DNA from: Exercitatus varius
GTDB taxonomy: Bacteria; Pseudomonadota; Gammaproteobacteria; Enterobacterales; Pasteurellaceae
Direction: 5' to 3'
Assembly: GCF_029577735.1 (NCBI RefSeq)
Contig: NZ_JARQTO010000010.1
Coordinates: 24,095 to 88,094, forward strand
Length of the DNA: 64,000 nucleotides
Position 1 is the first letter of the stretch; every line of letters begins with the position of its first letter. Positions 50,273 to 60,564 of the stretch are shown one piece after another. Under the pieces are notes generated by a model. The model had not been told where the DNA came from and did not search any database. It worked only from the letters and a program-made list of their open reading frames with translations. The translations under genes and the position numbers were made by a program.

Positions 50273-52348
50273 TTATTTTTGTGTTGAGATTGTCTCGGCA
50301 GATTTTGTTGTTTCGGCTTGTGCCGAATCGTGCATATGAGCAATCTGATACTTAGCGAAATCCGCCGCGATGTGCTCGGCTTCCTTCAGGAAGAAATCCG
50401 GCGCTTCATAATCTTTCGGCAAATCATTAATATCTTTTAACGGCGCCTTACCTTCGCGTTTAAACCGATCATTCAGCGCTTTAAGGCGACGAACGTCATC
50501 TTTATCGTTTTCCGCTTTACGTTTTTCAAAATTCAGCGATTCAAATTTACGTTCTCGGCGTTCGTCACGAATTTTCAGCTCTTCATTTAACGCTACAAAT
50601 TCCGGATCTTTTTCAATACGAGCCATGTGTTTTCGGGTCAATTCGTCCACTACCCGATTCGCTTCCCCGGCAACGGAATAAGTGGCCGCCGGAATTTTAT
50701 CCCAAGGCAAGGCATTATCTTCTTTCTCTTCGCCGATTTCTTTCGCATCAATAATTTCAGGGAATTTGATATCTGCCGCCACCCCTTTCATTTGCGTGCT
50801 GCCGCCATTAATCCGATAGAATTTCTGAATGGTATATTGAATGAAACCCAACGGATCCTGATCCAAATCATACACAAAATTTAATGAACGACTTTGTTGT
50901 ACGGTGCCTTTACCGAAGGTATTTTGTCCGATGATAACGCCGCGATTGTAATCCTGAATCGCTGCCGAGAAGATCTCCGAAGCGGAAGCGCTGTGTCGGT
51001 TAATCATTACTAATAACGGGCCGGAATATACTTGCGCGTTATCCGGATCTTCATGCACTTTAATACGGTTGTAAGCATCACGAACCTGCACGACCGGACC
51101 GTCGGAAATAAACAATCCGCTCAGTTCAACCGCTTCCGTCAGAGCGCCGCCGCCGTTTTCACGCAAATCCACAATTAAAGACGTCGCTTTTTTCTCTTTC
51201 ATTTGATTGAGCAATTTACGGACATCGGCGGTTAAACCGATATAAAAGGTCGGGATTTTAATTACCGCGACCATTTCGCCGTCGACTTTTTCCACCGTAA
51301 GTTTCGCCGCGCTGTCTTCAATACGGACTTTATCTCGAACGACGGTGACGATACGGGTTTTTCCGCCCTTTTCAGATTCAAGTTCTAAACGGACTTTCGA
51401 GCCTTTTTTCCCTTTAATCTTGTCAACTACATCTTCCAAGCGCCAACCGACGACATCTTCAATTTCCCCTTTCGCTTGACCGACACCGATAATTTTATCG
51501 CCCGCTTTGATTTTTTTACTGCGTGCCGCCGGTGCGCCGGGAACTAAAGATTGAATAATGGTCATGTCATCTTCCTGGCGTAAGGTCGCGCCGATTCCTT
51601 CTAATGAAAGATTCATGCTCTCATTAAAACTTTTAGCGGTACGCGGCGCAAGATAACTAGTATGCGGATCAATTTCACGGGAGAATGCGTTTAAAAATAA
51701 TTGAGTAATATCATCCGCTTTCGTTTGAGTTAAGCGACGAATGGCCAAATTATAACGTTTCGTTAATGTTTTCTTAATTTCCGGCCATTTTTTCTCTTTT
51801 AATTTGAGATCGATCACATCATTTTTAACGCGTTCTTCCCAAAGCTTATTCGCTTCTGCCGTATCTTTGGGCCAACCCGCTTTGCGACGATCAATTTCAA
51901 TTTGATCGTCCGCCGTTAAATTAGGCTCTTTATTCAGAAGTGATAAAGCATATTCATAACGTTCGTAACGGCGTTTGCTCATTAATTCGTACATGGCAAA
52001 GGCAATATCCAATTTACCTTCATTTAACTCGTCATCAAGTTTATTGGCGTATTGAGCACGCAAATTATCAATATCCGATTGCAAAAATGTATTATGGTTG
52101 TAATCCAATCCGTCTAAGTAGCGATCGAAAACTTTTTGTGAAAAAGCATCATCTAATTGGAATTTGCGATAATGCGACTGCGTTAAACGAGTCGCCACAC
52201 GTTTTGTTGCTAATGAATTTTCTTCCGTAACCTGTGGAATGGTGATTTCGTTTGCTTTGATACTTGGTTGAACCGCGGCTACTTGTCCACTAAACAATAC
52301 ACTTAGTACAAAAGCAGCCAAAAAGCTTTTTGATTTATTTAATTTCAT
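50273..52348 (-). CDS. prc: tail-specific protease Prc
   Basis: Prc degrades periplasmic proteins, including endopeptidases such as MepS, and processes FtsI. The 691-residue protein has a signal peptide (MKLNKSKSFLAAFVLSVLFS), a PDZ domain (about 235-320) with GIGATLRQ, and the Ser-Lys protease core with RHSASASEIFSAAIQ and FGKGTVQ. Its charged C-terminal region is DUF3340. It is downstream of proQ, as in E. coli. Confidence 0.97.
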   Translation of the reverse strand: MKLNKSKSFLAAFVLSVLFSGQVAAVQPSIKANEITIPQVTEENSLATKRVATRLTQSHYRKFQLDDAFSQKVFDRYLDGLDYNHNTFLQSDIDNLRAQYANKLDDELNEGKLDIAFAMYELMSKRRYERYEYALSLLNKEPNLTADDQIEIDRRKAGWPKDTAEANKLWEERVKNDVIDLKLKEKKWPEIKKTLTKRYNLAIRRLTQTKADDITQLFLNAFSREIDPHTSYLAPRTAKSFNESMNLSLEGIGATLRQEDDMTIIQSLVPGAPAARSKKIKAGDKIIGVGQAKGEIEDVVGWRLEDVVDKIKGKKGSKVRLELESEKGGKTRIVTVVRDKVRIEDSAAKLTVEKVDGEMVAVIKIPTFYIGLTADVRKLLNQMKEKKATSLIVDLRENGGGALTEAVELSGLFISDGPVVQVRDAYNRIKVHEDPDNAQVYSGPLLVMINRHSASASEIFSAAIQDYNRGVIIGQNTFGKGTVQQSRSLNFVYDLDQDPLGFIQYTIQKFYRINGGSTQMKGVAADIKFPEIIDAKEIGEEKEDNALPWDKIPAATYSVAGEANRVVDELTRKHMARIEKDPEFVALNEELKIRDERRERKFESLNFEKRKAENDKDDVRRLKALNDRFKREGKAPLKDINDLPKDYEAPDFFLKEAEHIAADFAKYQIAHMHDSAQAETTKSAETISTQK

Positions 52349-52450
52349 TGAGCATTCCTAAAGAATATCCCTAAATAAAGAAAAACACCGTTAGGATAAT
52401 TCCTACCGATGCATACGATGCCGTTGTATTACAAACGACATACCAAAACA

Positions 52451-53107
52451 CTAGGCAAATAAACGATCCGATGACACGTTTATGATTAATCCGTTTTCAA
52501 GCTGCACGCGGGCGGAATCTTTTGCGACTTCCAATACGGTGGCACTTTGTACCGCATTACCCGCTTTAATTTTCACCTGCTGACCGACTTGCAGCATAAC
52601 AAGTTCGATTGACTTTAAGTCGATTTTCGGTTGACGCGGCGTTTTAGGAGCGGTCGGTTTATTACCTGATGTTTGAGGTTTGCGCGATTGGCGTTTTTTC
52701 TGGTTGGCTTTTTCCGCCGCGCGTTTTTCGGCCAGTTTAGCTTTTGCTTCGGCTAATTGTTGTGCGGCGTGATCGGCATGTTCCTGTTCCAAAACACCGG
52801 CAGGATTACCTTGCAAATCCACACGTTCCGCCCCTAAACGACAACCGTGTAAATAACGCCAATTGGACGTATATTGACGTAATGCATGACGTAATTGGGT
52901 TTTACTGATACGTTCATCGTCTTGCAATGCTTCGGCCAAATCCTGGAACAATCCGATTTTTAACGGTTTCGCTTCACCTTCTACTGAAAAACAAAGAGGA
53001 AATTTTTCCGCTAAATAAGCAATAATTTCTTTATTGCCTGATAATTTCTGCACTTCCGGTTGGTTTTGTGCTTCTGCGGCTTGTTCGCTTAATTGAACGT
53101 CAGTCAT
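52451..53107 (-). CDS. proQ: RNA chaperone ProQ
   Basis: ProQ binds structured small RNAs and mRNA 3' ends. The 218-residue protein has an N-terminal FinO domain (about 25-130) with LAEKFPLCFS, ALRQYTSNWRYL and GAERVDLQGNPAG, a basic Lys/Ala/Gln linker, and a C-terminal Tudor-like domain (QVGQQVKIKAGNAVQSATV). Length is close to E. coli (232). It precedes prc by about 100 bases. Confidence 0.96.
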   Translation of the reverse strand: MTDVQLSEQAAEAQNQPEVQKLSGNKEIIAYLAEKFPLCFSVEGEAKPLKIGLFQDLAEALQDDERISKTQLRHALRQYTSNWRYLHGCRLGAERVDLQGNPAGVLEQEHADHAAQQLAEAKAKLAEKRAAEKANQKKRQSRKPQTSGNKPTAPKTPRQPKIDLKSIELVMLQVGQQVKIKAGNAVQSATVLEVAKDSARVQLENGLIINVSSDRLFA

Positions 53108-53290
53108 GTTAATTCCTGTCTGATAAAAATATAGAAAATTGAGCGTATTTTATCGCACTTTTTTAAAAATTGGCAATGAATTAATCAATAAATGGATAAA
53201 ATATCAGTTTTGTTTCATTTTCTGACCGCACTTTTGCCTTTTATTTTAAAAATCTCTAAAATACGGCATTATTTTACGCTACGGTAACTT

Positions 53291-54550
53291 ATGGCAAACT
53301 CAATTTCTCATTCCGCTTCACTGACTTCCATCGCTCGCTGCGGCGAATGCGATGCGGTCGTCGCCATCGCCGAATTGAAGAAAGGTCAACATGCGGAATG
53401 TCCTCGCTGCCATCACACGTTGCAATCGAAGGATCGCTGGTCATTACGACGTTGCGGGCTGATTGCCTTTTCCATTTTGATTTTAATGCCCTTCGCATTG
53501 ACATATCCGTTGCTCAGCGTAGATTTAATCGGCTTAAAAGTCGACGCTTCCATCTGGGGCGGCGTATGGAAAATGGCGACGGAAGGTTATCCTTACACGG
53601 CGTTTATGGTCTTTCTGACGGCGGTATTTGCGCCGATCTCCTTTGCATTGTTAGTCATTTTGCTGCGTATCGTGCAAATTATAAAACGAACGCCGCGCAA
53701 TTTGCTCATTGCCATTGATTATATAAAACCCTGGGTGATGTTCGACGTTTATCTCGTCGCCCTCGGCGTCAGCGCTTTTAAGGTGCGGGATTACGCTTCG
53801 CTCCACTTTGACATTTATCTCATTGCGTTTATCACCGTTGCGATCCTCATCACCCTGCTGTTCATCAAAATTAATCCGCGCGAACTATGGGCGGATTTTT
53901 ATCCTCAGCATATGCGTTTATCACAAATATCGAACGAAAATCGCCCGCACTTTTGCTCCAGTTGCGACTATACCTTTGAACATCCGTTGCTTGACGAAAA
54001 ACAATGCCCAATCTGTCCACGTTGTCACTCGGAATTGGATAAATCGGCGGCAATCAGCCTGCAGCAGACCTGGGCGCCGTTGATTGCGGGGATTATTATG
54101 CTGTTCCCCGCCAATCTTTACCCGATTTCCTATACCTTTATGAATAATATTCCGTCCGGCGACACCTTAATTTCGGGCGTCATTTCCTTTATCAATATGG
54201 GCAGTTATTTTGTCGCGTTTATTGTTTTTACCGCCAGTATTTTCGTGCCTATTAGCAAAGTATTGATTATGCTTTATTTACTCGGCAGTATTCACTTCAA
54301 TTGGCGTCATTCCATAAAATGGCAAATGCGTTTATTTCATATTATTCATTTTGTCGGGCGCTGGTCTATGCTCGATTTATTCGTACTGGCGCTAATGATG
54401 TCCTTAGTGACCCGAGGACAAATTATCAGTTTTTCGGTGGGACCCGCCGCATTTTACTTTGGTGCTTCGGTTTTTTTAACCATGATTGCCACCACTAATT
54501 TCGATAGTCGTTTACTCTGGAAAATTTATGAAAAACAAGAATCCCATTAA
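53291..54550 (+). CDS. letA: lipid transport membrane protein LetA (YebS/PqiA family)
   Basis: LetA is the inner membrane partner of the LetB tunnel in lipid traffic across the envelope. The 419-residue protein has two zinc-ribbon-like cysteine sets (CGECDAVVAI with ECPRCHHTL, and FCSSCDYTFEH with CPICPRCHSEL), each followed by four membrane helices, as in the PqiA family. It overlaps letB by 23 bases. In E. coli the yebS-yebT pair lies near proQ-prc, as here. Confidence 0.94.
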   Translation: MANSISHSASLTSIARCGECDAVVAIAELKKGQHAECPRCHHTLQSKDRWSLRRCGLIAFSILILMPFALTYPLLSVDLIGLKVDASIWGGVWKMATEGYPYTAFMVFLTAVFAPISFALLVILLRIVQIIKRTPRNLLIAIDYIKPWVMFDVYLVALGVSAFKVRDYASLHFDIYLIAFITVAILITLLFIKINPRELWADFYPQHMRLSQISNENRPHFCSSCDYTFEHPLLDEKQCPICPRCHSELDKSAAISLQQTWAPLIAGIIMLFPANLYPISYTFMNNIPSGDTLISGVISFINMGSYFVAFIVFTASIFVPISKVLIMLYLLGSIHFNWRHSIKWQMRLFHIIHFVGRWSMLDLFVLALMMSLVTRGQIISFSVGPAAFYFGASVFLTMIATTNFDSRLLWKIYEKQESH

Positions 54551-57182
54551 TTCGTCGCAAGAATCGGCCGGATCCGTCGAAGCCGCGAATATTCGTCAAT
54601 CCCGTCGAATTTCACCGTTTTGGCTGCTTCCGCTGATCGCATTATTTATTGGCGCGACCCTATTCTTTCAAATTATCAGAGAACAGGGCCACACGATTCA
54701 TATTACTTTTGCCACGGGCGACGGTTTGGTTGCCGATAAAACTCAAATCCGTTATCAGGGTTTACAAATCGGGATTGTCAAAAAAGTCAGCTTTACCGAC
54801 GATCTCAAAAAAGTCGAAGTGGAAGCGAATATTTATCCCGAAGCAAAAACCGTTTTGCGCGAAACAACCCGTTTCTGGCTGGTTCAACCTAATGCGTCGT
54901 TGGCCGGAATTTCCGGTTTGGATACCTTAATTTCCGGTAATTACATTACGCTTCAACCCGGCGAAGGCGACTATGAAGATAACTTTATCGCCGAAACCGA
55001 AGGCCCGGTGGCGCAAATCAAAGACGGCGATTTGCTGATTCGTCTTATCAGTGAAGATCTCGGTTCCATATCCACCGGGGCTTCCGTGTATTACAAAAAA
55101 ATGCCGGTAGGAAAAGTGATGAATTACCGCTTCACCAAAGATCAGAAAAAAGTGGAAATCGACGTGGTCATTGAAAAAAGCTACGCCAATTTAGTGAAAA
55201 AAGATTCCCGTTTCTGGAACATCAGCGGAATTAAAGCCGATATCGGCATGAGCGGCATTCATGTGGATATGGACAGCCTGAACGCCATTGTCCAGGGTGC
55301 GATGACGTTCGATTCGCCGGAAAACAGTCAGAAAGCGGAACAAAACGAAAATTATACGCTGTATCCGAACATAAAATCCGCACAACGAGGCGTTGAAGTC
55401 AATGTCACGCTGCCTAATATGACCGGGTTAAAACCGGGTCAAACGGAAGTGTTCTATCAGCAGATTCCCGTCGGAATTTTATCGGAATTAACCCAAACGG
55501 AAGTTGCTCACAAAAATATTTCGGGGAAATTATTACTTAATCCGTCAAGTGAAGATTTGCTGAAAACCAACACGACTTTCGTTTTGCGTCGTTCAAAAGT
55601 CAATTTAGGCAATTTATCCGATCTATCGACCGCCTTTCGAGGCGAATACATCGAATTGATACCCGGCGACGGCGAACCGAAAAATCAATTCAACATCATT
55701 AAAGAAAACGAGTTATTGCTGCAACAAGCCGATACGCTGACGTTAACATTGACGGCGCCGGAAACTTACGGCATTACCGAAGGCCAAAAGCTTTACTATA
55801 ACAACATTGATATCGGCGAAATCATCGCACAGGATATTCATACCGACGGCGTAAAATTCAACGTTGCCGTCGCCGGACAATATCGTCACTTGATCCATGC
55901 CGACACGCAATTTATTGCCGCATCCAATCTGGATGTTTCTCTCGGCGTAGACGGCGTCAAAGTCGAAGCCGCTTCACCGGATAAATGGCTGCAGGGCGGT
56001 ATCCGAGTGGTGAATAACAACAATCAGGGCAAACCATTGGCAAGTTATCCGCTGTATCAAAATCAAAGTAATGCGGAAGCCGGTATTACCACTAATGTGT
56101 TAACGCCGACCCTGACTTTGACAACCACCAACCTACCAAGCATTAATAAAGGTTCGCTGGTGCTGTATCGCCAGTATGAAGTGGGTAAAATTCTCGATAT
56201 CCGTCCGACTAAATCGCATTTTGAGGTCGATCTGTATATCTATCCGAAACACCGGAATTTGCTCACCGATAAAAGCCTGTTTTGGGTGGAAAGCGCCGCA
56301 CAAATCGACATTACCCCAAAAGGCATTAGCATTCAGGCATCGCCTATCGCACGTTCGCTCAAAGGCGCAATCAGCTTTGATAATTCCGGTTCGGGCAATA
56401 ATCGCACGCTTTATGCCAACGAACTGCGGGCAAAATCCGCCGGGCAAGTCATCACGCTAACGGCAAACGACGCCTCCAATTTGAGCAAAGGGATGGCGTT
56501 GCGTTACATGGGCTTGAACGTGGGAGAAATTGAAAGTCTGGCGCTGGACACTAAATCGCAGAAAGTGATCGCAAAAGCATTCATGAACCCGCAATATATG
56601 GGAATTGTCGCCAAATCAGGATCGAGCTTCCGCGTTATCTCGCCCCGAATTTCCGCGGGCGGAATCGAAAATTTAGATTCCCTGCTGGCGCCTTATATCG
56701 ATATTGACGCGGGAACGGGCAAATACCAAACGCAATTCCAGCTTATCGATCAAAACAGCCCGCAAAACGCCAAGTTGAATTCGGGCTTCCCAATTATTTT
56801 GGAAGCCAATGACGCATCCAATCTCAGCATCGGCGCGCCGGTTATGTATCGCGGCGTGGATGTGGGCAAAATTGAGGATATGGAGCTAAATGGCCTCGGC
56901 GATCGCGTGTTAATCCATGTATTAATTGACAACAAGCACGCGCATTTGGTCCGCCAGAATACGCAATTCTGGGTTTCTTCCGGTTATACGGCAGGTTTGG
57001 GCTGGAACGGCATCGAAGTGAATACCGGTTCCGTGCAGCAGTTAATGAAAGGCGGCATCGCGTTTTCGACGCCGTCCGGCACCATCGTGCAACCGCAAGC
57101 GAAAGCCAACCAACGTTTTCTGTTGCAGATTCGCCGTCCGGACGAATCCAAACAATGGAATTCCGGCGTCATCGCACAATAA
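54528..57182 (+). CDS. letB: multi-MCE lipid transport protein LetB (YebT)
   Basis: LetB forms a seven-ring tunnel spanning the periplasm for phospholipid transfer. The start at 54528 (MKNKNPINSSQE) lies within letA; a Met at 54486 is less likely. The 884-residue product has one N-terminal membrane helix (FWLLPLIALFIGATLFF) and seven MCE domains, each visible as a turn like RYQGLQIGIV, YYKKMPVGKV, FYQQIPVGIL, YYNNIDIGEI, LYRQYEVGKI, RYMGLNVGEI and MYRGVDVGKI. The number matches E. coli YebT. A USS-based terminator follows. Confidence 0.96.
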   Translation: MKNKNPINSSQESAGSVEAANIRQSRRISPFWLLPLIALFIGATLFFQIIREQGHTIHITFATGDGLVADKTQIRYQGLQIGIVKKVSFTDDLKKVEVEANIYPEAKTVLRETTRFWLVQPNASLAGISGLDTLISGNYITLQPGEGDYEDNFIAETEGPVAQIKDGDLLIRLISEDLGSISTGASVYYKKMPVGKVMNYRFTKDQKKVEIDVVIEKSYANLVKKDSRFWNISGIKADIGMSGIHVDMDSLNAIVQGAMTFDSPENSQKAEQNENYTLYPNIKSAQRGVEVNVTLPNMTGLKPGQTEVFYQQIPVGILSELTQTEVAHKNISGKLLLNPSSEDLLKTNTTFVLRRSKVNLGNLSDLSTAFRGEYIELIPGDGEPKNQFNIIKENELLLQQADTLTLTLTAPETYGITEGQKLYYNNIDIGEIIAQDIHTDGVKFNVAVAGQYRHLIHADTQFIAASNLDVSLGVDGVKVEAASPDKWLQGGIRVVNNNNQGKPLASYPLYQNQSNAEAGITTNVLTPTLTLTTTNLPSINKGSLVLYRQYEVGKILDIRPTKSHFEVDLYIYPKHRNLLTDKSLFWVESAAQIDITPKGISIQASPIARSLKGAISFDNSGSGNNRTLYANELRAKSAGQVITLTANDASNLSKGMALRYMGLNVGEIESLALDTKSQKVIAKAFMNPQYMGIVAKSGSSFRVISPRISAGGIENLDSLLAPYIDIDAGTGKYQTQFQLIDQNSPQNAKLNSGFPIILEANDASNLSIGAPVMYRGVDVGKIEDMELNGLGDRVLIHVLIDNKHAHLVRQNTQFWVSSGYTAGLGWNGIEVNTGSVQQLMKGGIAFSTPSGTIVQPQAKANQRFLLQIRRPDESKQWNSGVIAQ

Positions 57183-57266
57183 AAAAACATGCAAAAAATC
57201 GCCCGCACTTTTACTGATTCCCGGCTGGCTTCCGTTAAAGTGCGGGCGAAAAAACGCATGTTTTTT
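57183..57266. terminator. convergent terminator between letB and radA
   Basis: Nested inverted repeats pair AAAAAACATGC with GCATGTTTTTT on the outside and GCCCGCACTTT with AAAGTGCGGGC inside. Both arms hold the uptake-like variant with GCGGGC. It can end transcription in both directions. Confidence 0.75.
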
Positions 57267-57287
57267 CAGATAAAATCTCGCCCTCGG

Positions 57288-58667
57288 CTAGAAATCGTCA
57301 AAAATCGAAAGCGCCTCGGATAATTTCTTCACGGTAAACACCTGCATATCCGGCAATTTGTTTTTCGGCCGGTTGCCGAACGGTACGATTGCCCGTTTAA
57401 AGCCATGTTTCGCCGCTTCGGAAATACGTTCCTGTCCGCTTGGCACGGGGCGGATTTCGCCGCCTAACCCCACTTCACCGAAAACCACTAAATCCTGCGG
57501 CAACGGGCGATTCCGAAAACTGGAAATCAACGCAAGCAGCAGCGCCAAATCCGCGCTGGTTTCCGTCACTTTTACGCCGCCCACCACATTCACAAACACA
57601 TCCTGATCGGACATTTGCAAACCGCCGTGGCGGTGCAATACGGCAAGCAACAGCGCCAAACGGTTTTGTTCCAGCCCTACGGCGACGCGACGCGGATTCG
57701 CCAGCATGGAATGATCCACTAACGCCTGAATTTCCACCAGTAACGGGCGCGTGCCTTCCCATAATACCATCACGGAACTGCCCGATGTCTGTTCTTCGCC
57801 GCGACTGAGAAAAATCGCCGACGGATTTTTCACTTCGCGCAGGCCTTGTTCCGTCATCGCAAAAACGCCCAGCTCATTCACCGCGCCAAAACGGTTTTTA
57901 TGACTGCGCAAGGTGCGGAACCTGCTGTCCGATTCGCCTTCCAGTAACAATGAACAATCGATGGCGTGTTCCAGCACTTTCGGGCCCGCCAGCGTTCCGT
58001 CTTTCGTCACATGTCCCACCATAATAATCGCCACCTGGCGGGTTTTGGCGTAACGGGTTAAAAACGACGCACATTCTCGCACCTGCGCCACCGAACCGGG
58101 CGAGGACTGAATATCCGCCAAATGCATTACCTGAATGGAATCGATCACAATAATTTGAGGTTTAAGCTGATCCGCCAATTGACAAATCTGTTCGACACTG
58201 GTTTCGGAAAGCATATGCAAAGCATCCGCCGGCAATCCCAAACGATTGGCGCGCATCGCCACCTGCTGCAGACTTTCTTCGCCGGTGACATAAAGTGCGG
58301 TCATTTTTTCCGCTAATCCGCACATCACCTGTAACAATAAGGTAGATTTCCCCGCACCGGGATGGCCGCCGATTAAAATTGCCGAACCAGGCACAACGCC
58401 ACCGCCCAACACGCGATCTAATTCTTTAAAACCGCTGCTAAAGCGCGGCGTTTCCTGTAAACTGATTTCCGCTAAAGTTTGAATTTTTGCCTGAGTTTCG
58501 CCCGCATAACCGCTGAATCGATCATTTTTCGCCGAGGATTTTGCCGAAACCAACCGCACTTCGCTAATCGTATTCCAAGCCTTACAGGCGCTGCACTGCC
58601 CTTGCCAACGGGAAAATTCCGCCCCGCAATCGTTACATACGTAAGCCGTTTTTGGCGCTTTTGCCAT
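57288..58667 (-). CDS. radA: DNA repair protein RadA
   Basis: RadA is a hexameric RecA-like helicase that drives branch migration in recombination. The 459-residue protein has an N-terminal zinc finger (CNDCGAEF with CSACKAW), Walker A GGHPGAGKST (about 95-104), the family motif KNRFG (about 257-261), and a Lon-protease-like C-terminal domain (FVNVVGGVKVTET, FGEVGLGGEIRPV). One base separates its start from the ygiF stop. Confidence 0.97.
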   Translation of the reverse strand: MAKAPKTAYVCNDCGAEFSRWQGQCSACKAWNTISEVRLVSAKSSAKNDRFSGYAGETQAKIQTLAEISLQETPRFSSGFKELDRVLGGGVVPGSAILIGGHPGAGKSTLLLQVMCGLAEKMTALYVTGEESLQQVAMRANRLGLPADALHMLSETSVEQICQLADQLKPQIIVIDSIQVMHLADIQSSPGSVAQVRECASFLTRYAKTRQVAIIMVGHVTKDGTLAGPKVLEHAIDCSLLLEGESDSRFRTLRSHKNRFGAVNELGVFAMTEQGLREVKNPSAIFLSRGEEQTSGSSVMVLWEGTRPLLVEIQALVDHSMLANPRRVAVGLEQNRLALLLAVLHRHGGLQMSDQDVFVNVVGGVKVTETSADLALLLALISSFRNRPLPQDLVVFGEVGLGGEIRPVPSGQERISEAAKHGFKRAIVPFGNRPKNKLPDMQVFTVKKLSEALSIFDDF

Positions 58668-58668
58668 A

Positions 58669-59709
58669 TCAATCCACCGTTAATCGAATTAAGTTGATCA
58701 TGCGTTTTACATATTGCCCTTGGTGCAACAGCTCGTCCAGTTTGTTCATTGCCAGGGCGTTATCCCGCGTCTCGCTGTGCAAGCGGATAATATCGCGGAT
58801 GCTTCGGAACAAGATTTCATTGCTTTCAATCAATTCCGTTACAATTTGTTCGTCGGCGCGCGTTACTTCCGCCGCCGCACTTAGCAATTTCTTGTTTTCC
58901 GTATAAAAATTCATCAGATTAAAAAAGGAGCCGATGCGCTCGACGCTGCGCATAAAATCCTGTGCAAAATAAGACGGTGAGAAAAAAACCGTTTCTTCCG
59001 CCAGTTGCTGCTCATAAGCCAAAAGTGCGGTCAAAATTTCCTTAGAATTTTGCGCGGTTTGTTCGAATTGCAAAAACTCACGCCATTTCTCTAGGCAATC
59101 CATGGGCGTTAGCAACCTATCCGCCGTCAACAGATAACCGCGTTTCGCTTTGCTGGCGGAACTTAGCCGGACGCCGTCAATCAGCGTTAAATTCGCCACA
59201 AACGTCAGCAAATCCGACAACGTTCCCCGCTTTAATTCGAATTCGACTTCACAAATCGGTTGCGTTTTATCCTTCGCTTTAATTTCGCCGCGATCCAACG
59301 CCACTTCGATTTCCGTATCATGCCCGCATTCAATCAGCCACAATTGGCGGGTAAAATCCGTGGCAAAAACCGGTTTCAGCGATAAATTTTCAGGAAAATC
59401 AAGAAGATGCTCCCGTAATAAAGTGAGATCGGGTTCGGCGGAAGGCAATGCGACATTATATTCGGGACGCACATGCAACCCGCCGGTAACTTGACCGTCG
59501 GTTTTTAAAGTCATAGTAAAACGTTCGTTTTCCGAGCGCACTCTCAGCCCCATTTTGCGCCGGGCAAAATCACGATCCGGCGTGTCGTAATAACAATTTC
59601 CGAGTTCTACGATTTGGGTCGATAAAATATGAAAATCCGTCATATTCTGCGCGAAATTATCCGCAAAATTCGGGCTGACCGCCAGTTTCAACTCCACTTC
59701 ATTTGGCAT
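58669..59709 (-). CDS. ygiF: inorganic triphosphatase YgiF (CYTH domain)
   Basis: YgiF hydrolyses inorganic tripolyphosphate. The start at 59709 (MPNEVELKLAV) places the CYTH signature ExExK at once; a Met at 59730 is also in frame. The 346-residue product has the CYTH tunnel (about 3-200) with YYDTPDRDFARRKMGLRVR and CEVEFELKRG, then a shortened CHAD-like helical region. It is about 85 residues shorter than the E. coli protein. It is upstream of radA on the minus strand. In E. coli ygiF-ygiM-cca are adjacent; here two phosphate genes separate ygiF from ygiM. Confidence 0.9.
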   Translation of the reverse strand: MPNEVELKLAVSPNFADNFAQNMTDFHILSTQIVELGNCYYDTPDRDFARRKMGLRVRSENERFTMTLKTDGQVTGGLHVRPEYNVALPSAEPDLTLLREHLLDFPENLSLKPVFATDFTRQLWLIECGHDTEIEVALDRGEIKAKDKTQPICEVEFELKRGTLSDLLTFVANLTLIDGVRLSSASKAKRGYLLTADRLLTPMDCLEKWREFLQFEQTAQNSKEILTALLAYEQQLAEETVFFSPSYFAQDFMRSVERIGSFFNLMNFYTENKKLLSAAAEVTRADEQIVTELIESNEILFRSIRDIIRLHSETRDNALAMNKLDELLHQGQYVKRMINLIRLTVD

Positions 59710-59862
59710 AATAAATTCCTTAATTATCAAAAATTTGACCGCACTTTACAGCAAATTATACGAATTATTCTCGCTATTATACATTTAAACCGTGAATTTT
59801 TACTTTATATCGGGTAATATGCACCCAAAATTTGATTAACCAGGTTGAATTCAGGAGTACCT

Positions 59863-60543
59863 ATGGCAATGAACAACATTTTAGGGTTGTTTGCTCATTC
59901 ACCGTTAAAACCGTTACAAAGTCATTCGAACAAAGTCACGGAATGTTGCAGTATGCTTGTCGAGTTTGTAGAAGCGACATTCAAAGGCGATTGGGATATG
60001 GCGGAAACGCTTCGTGCAAAAATTTCGGAAGCGGAACGCCAAGCGGATTTGCTGAAACGGGAAATTCGTTTGAAATTACCTCGCGGCTTATTTTTGCCGA
60101 TTGATCGTACCGATTTGTTAGAGTTAGTCACCCAACAGGATAAACTCGCCAACCTAGCAAAAGATATCGCCGGACGGATGGTCGGTCGCCAATTCTCGAT
60201 CCCGGCGCCTTTGCAGGATGATTTTATGACCTTTATCTGTCGCGCATTAGACGCCACGGTACAGGCCAACCGAGTGATTGACGAAATGGATGAACTGCTG
60301 GAAACCGGCTTCCGCGGACGTGAATTGAACTTTGTTAATAAGATGATCAATGAACTGGATTCCATCGAAGACGATACGGATCAAATGCAGATTAAACTGC
60401 GTAAAATGCTACGTGATATTGAACAGAACTATAATCCTATTGATGTCATGTTTTTATACAAAATTTTTGAATGGGTGGGCGTGCTGGCAGATCAGGCTCA
60501 GCGTGTAGGCTCGCGTATCGAATTAATGTTAGCGCGTTCATAA
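59863..60543 (+). CDS. PhoU-like DUF47 protein, Pit accessory
   Basis: This is a DUF47 family protein (TIGR00153), helical and PhoU-like. The start at 59863 (MAMNNILGLFAHSPLKPLQ) follows GGAGTACCT. The 226-residue product is all helical with charged repeats (EADLLKREIRLKLPRGLFLPIDRTDLLELV in part) and the C-terminal LYKIFEWVGVLADQAQRVGSRIELML. It lies 21 bases before pit, the usual pairing; such proteins are thought to regulate Pit uptake. Confidence 0.92.
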   Translation: MAMNNILGLFAHSPLKPLQSHSNKVTECCSMLVEFVEATFKGDWDMAETLRAKISEAERQADLLKREIRLKLPRGLFLPIDRTDLLELVTQQDKLANLAKDIAGRMVGRQFSIPAPLQDDFMTFICRALDATVQANRVIDEMDELLETGFRGRELNFVNKMINELDSIEDDTDQMQIKLRKMLRDIEQNYNPIDVMFLYKIFEWVGVLADQAQRVGSRIELMLARS

Positions 60544-60564
60544 TGTTATAGGAAATTCATTATT

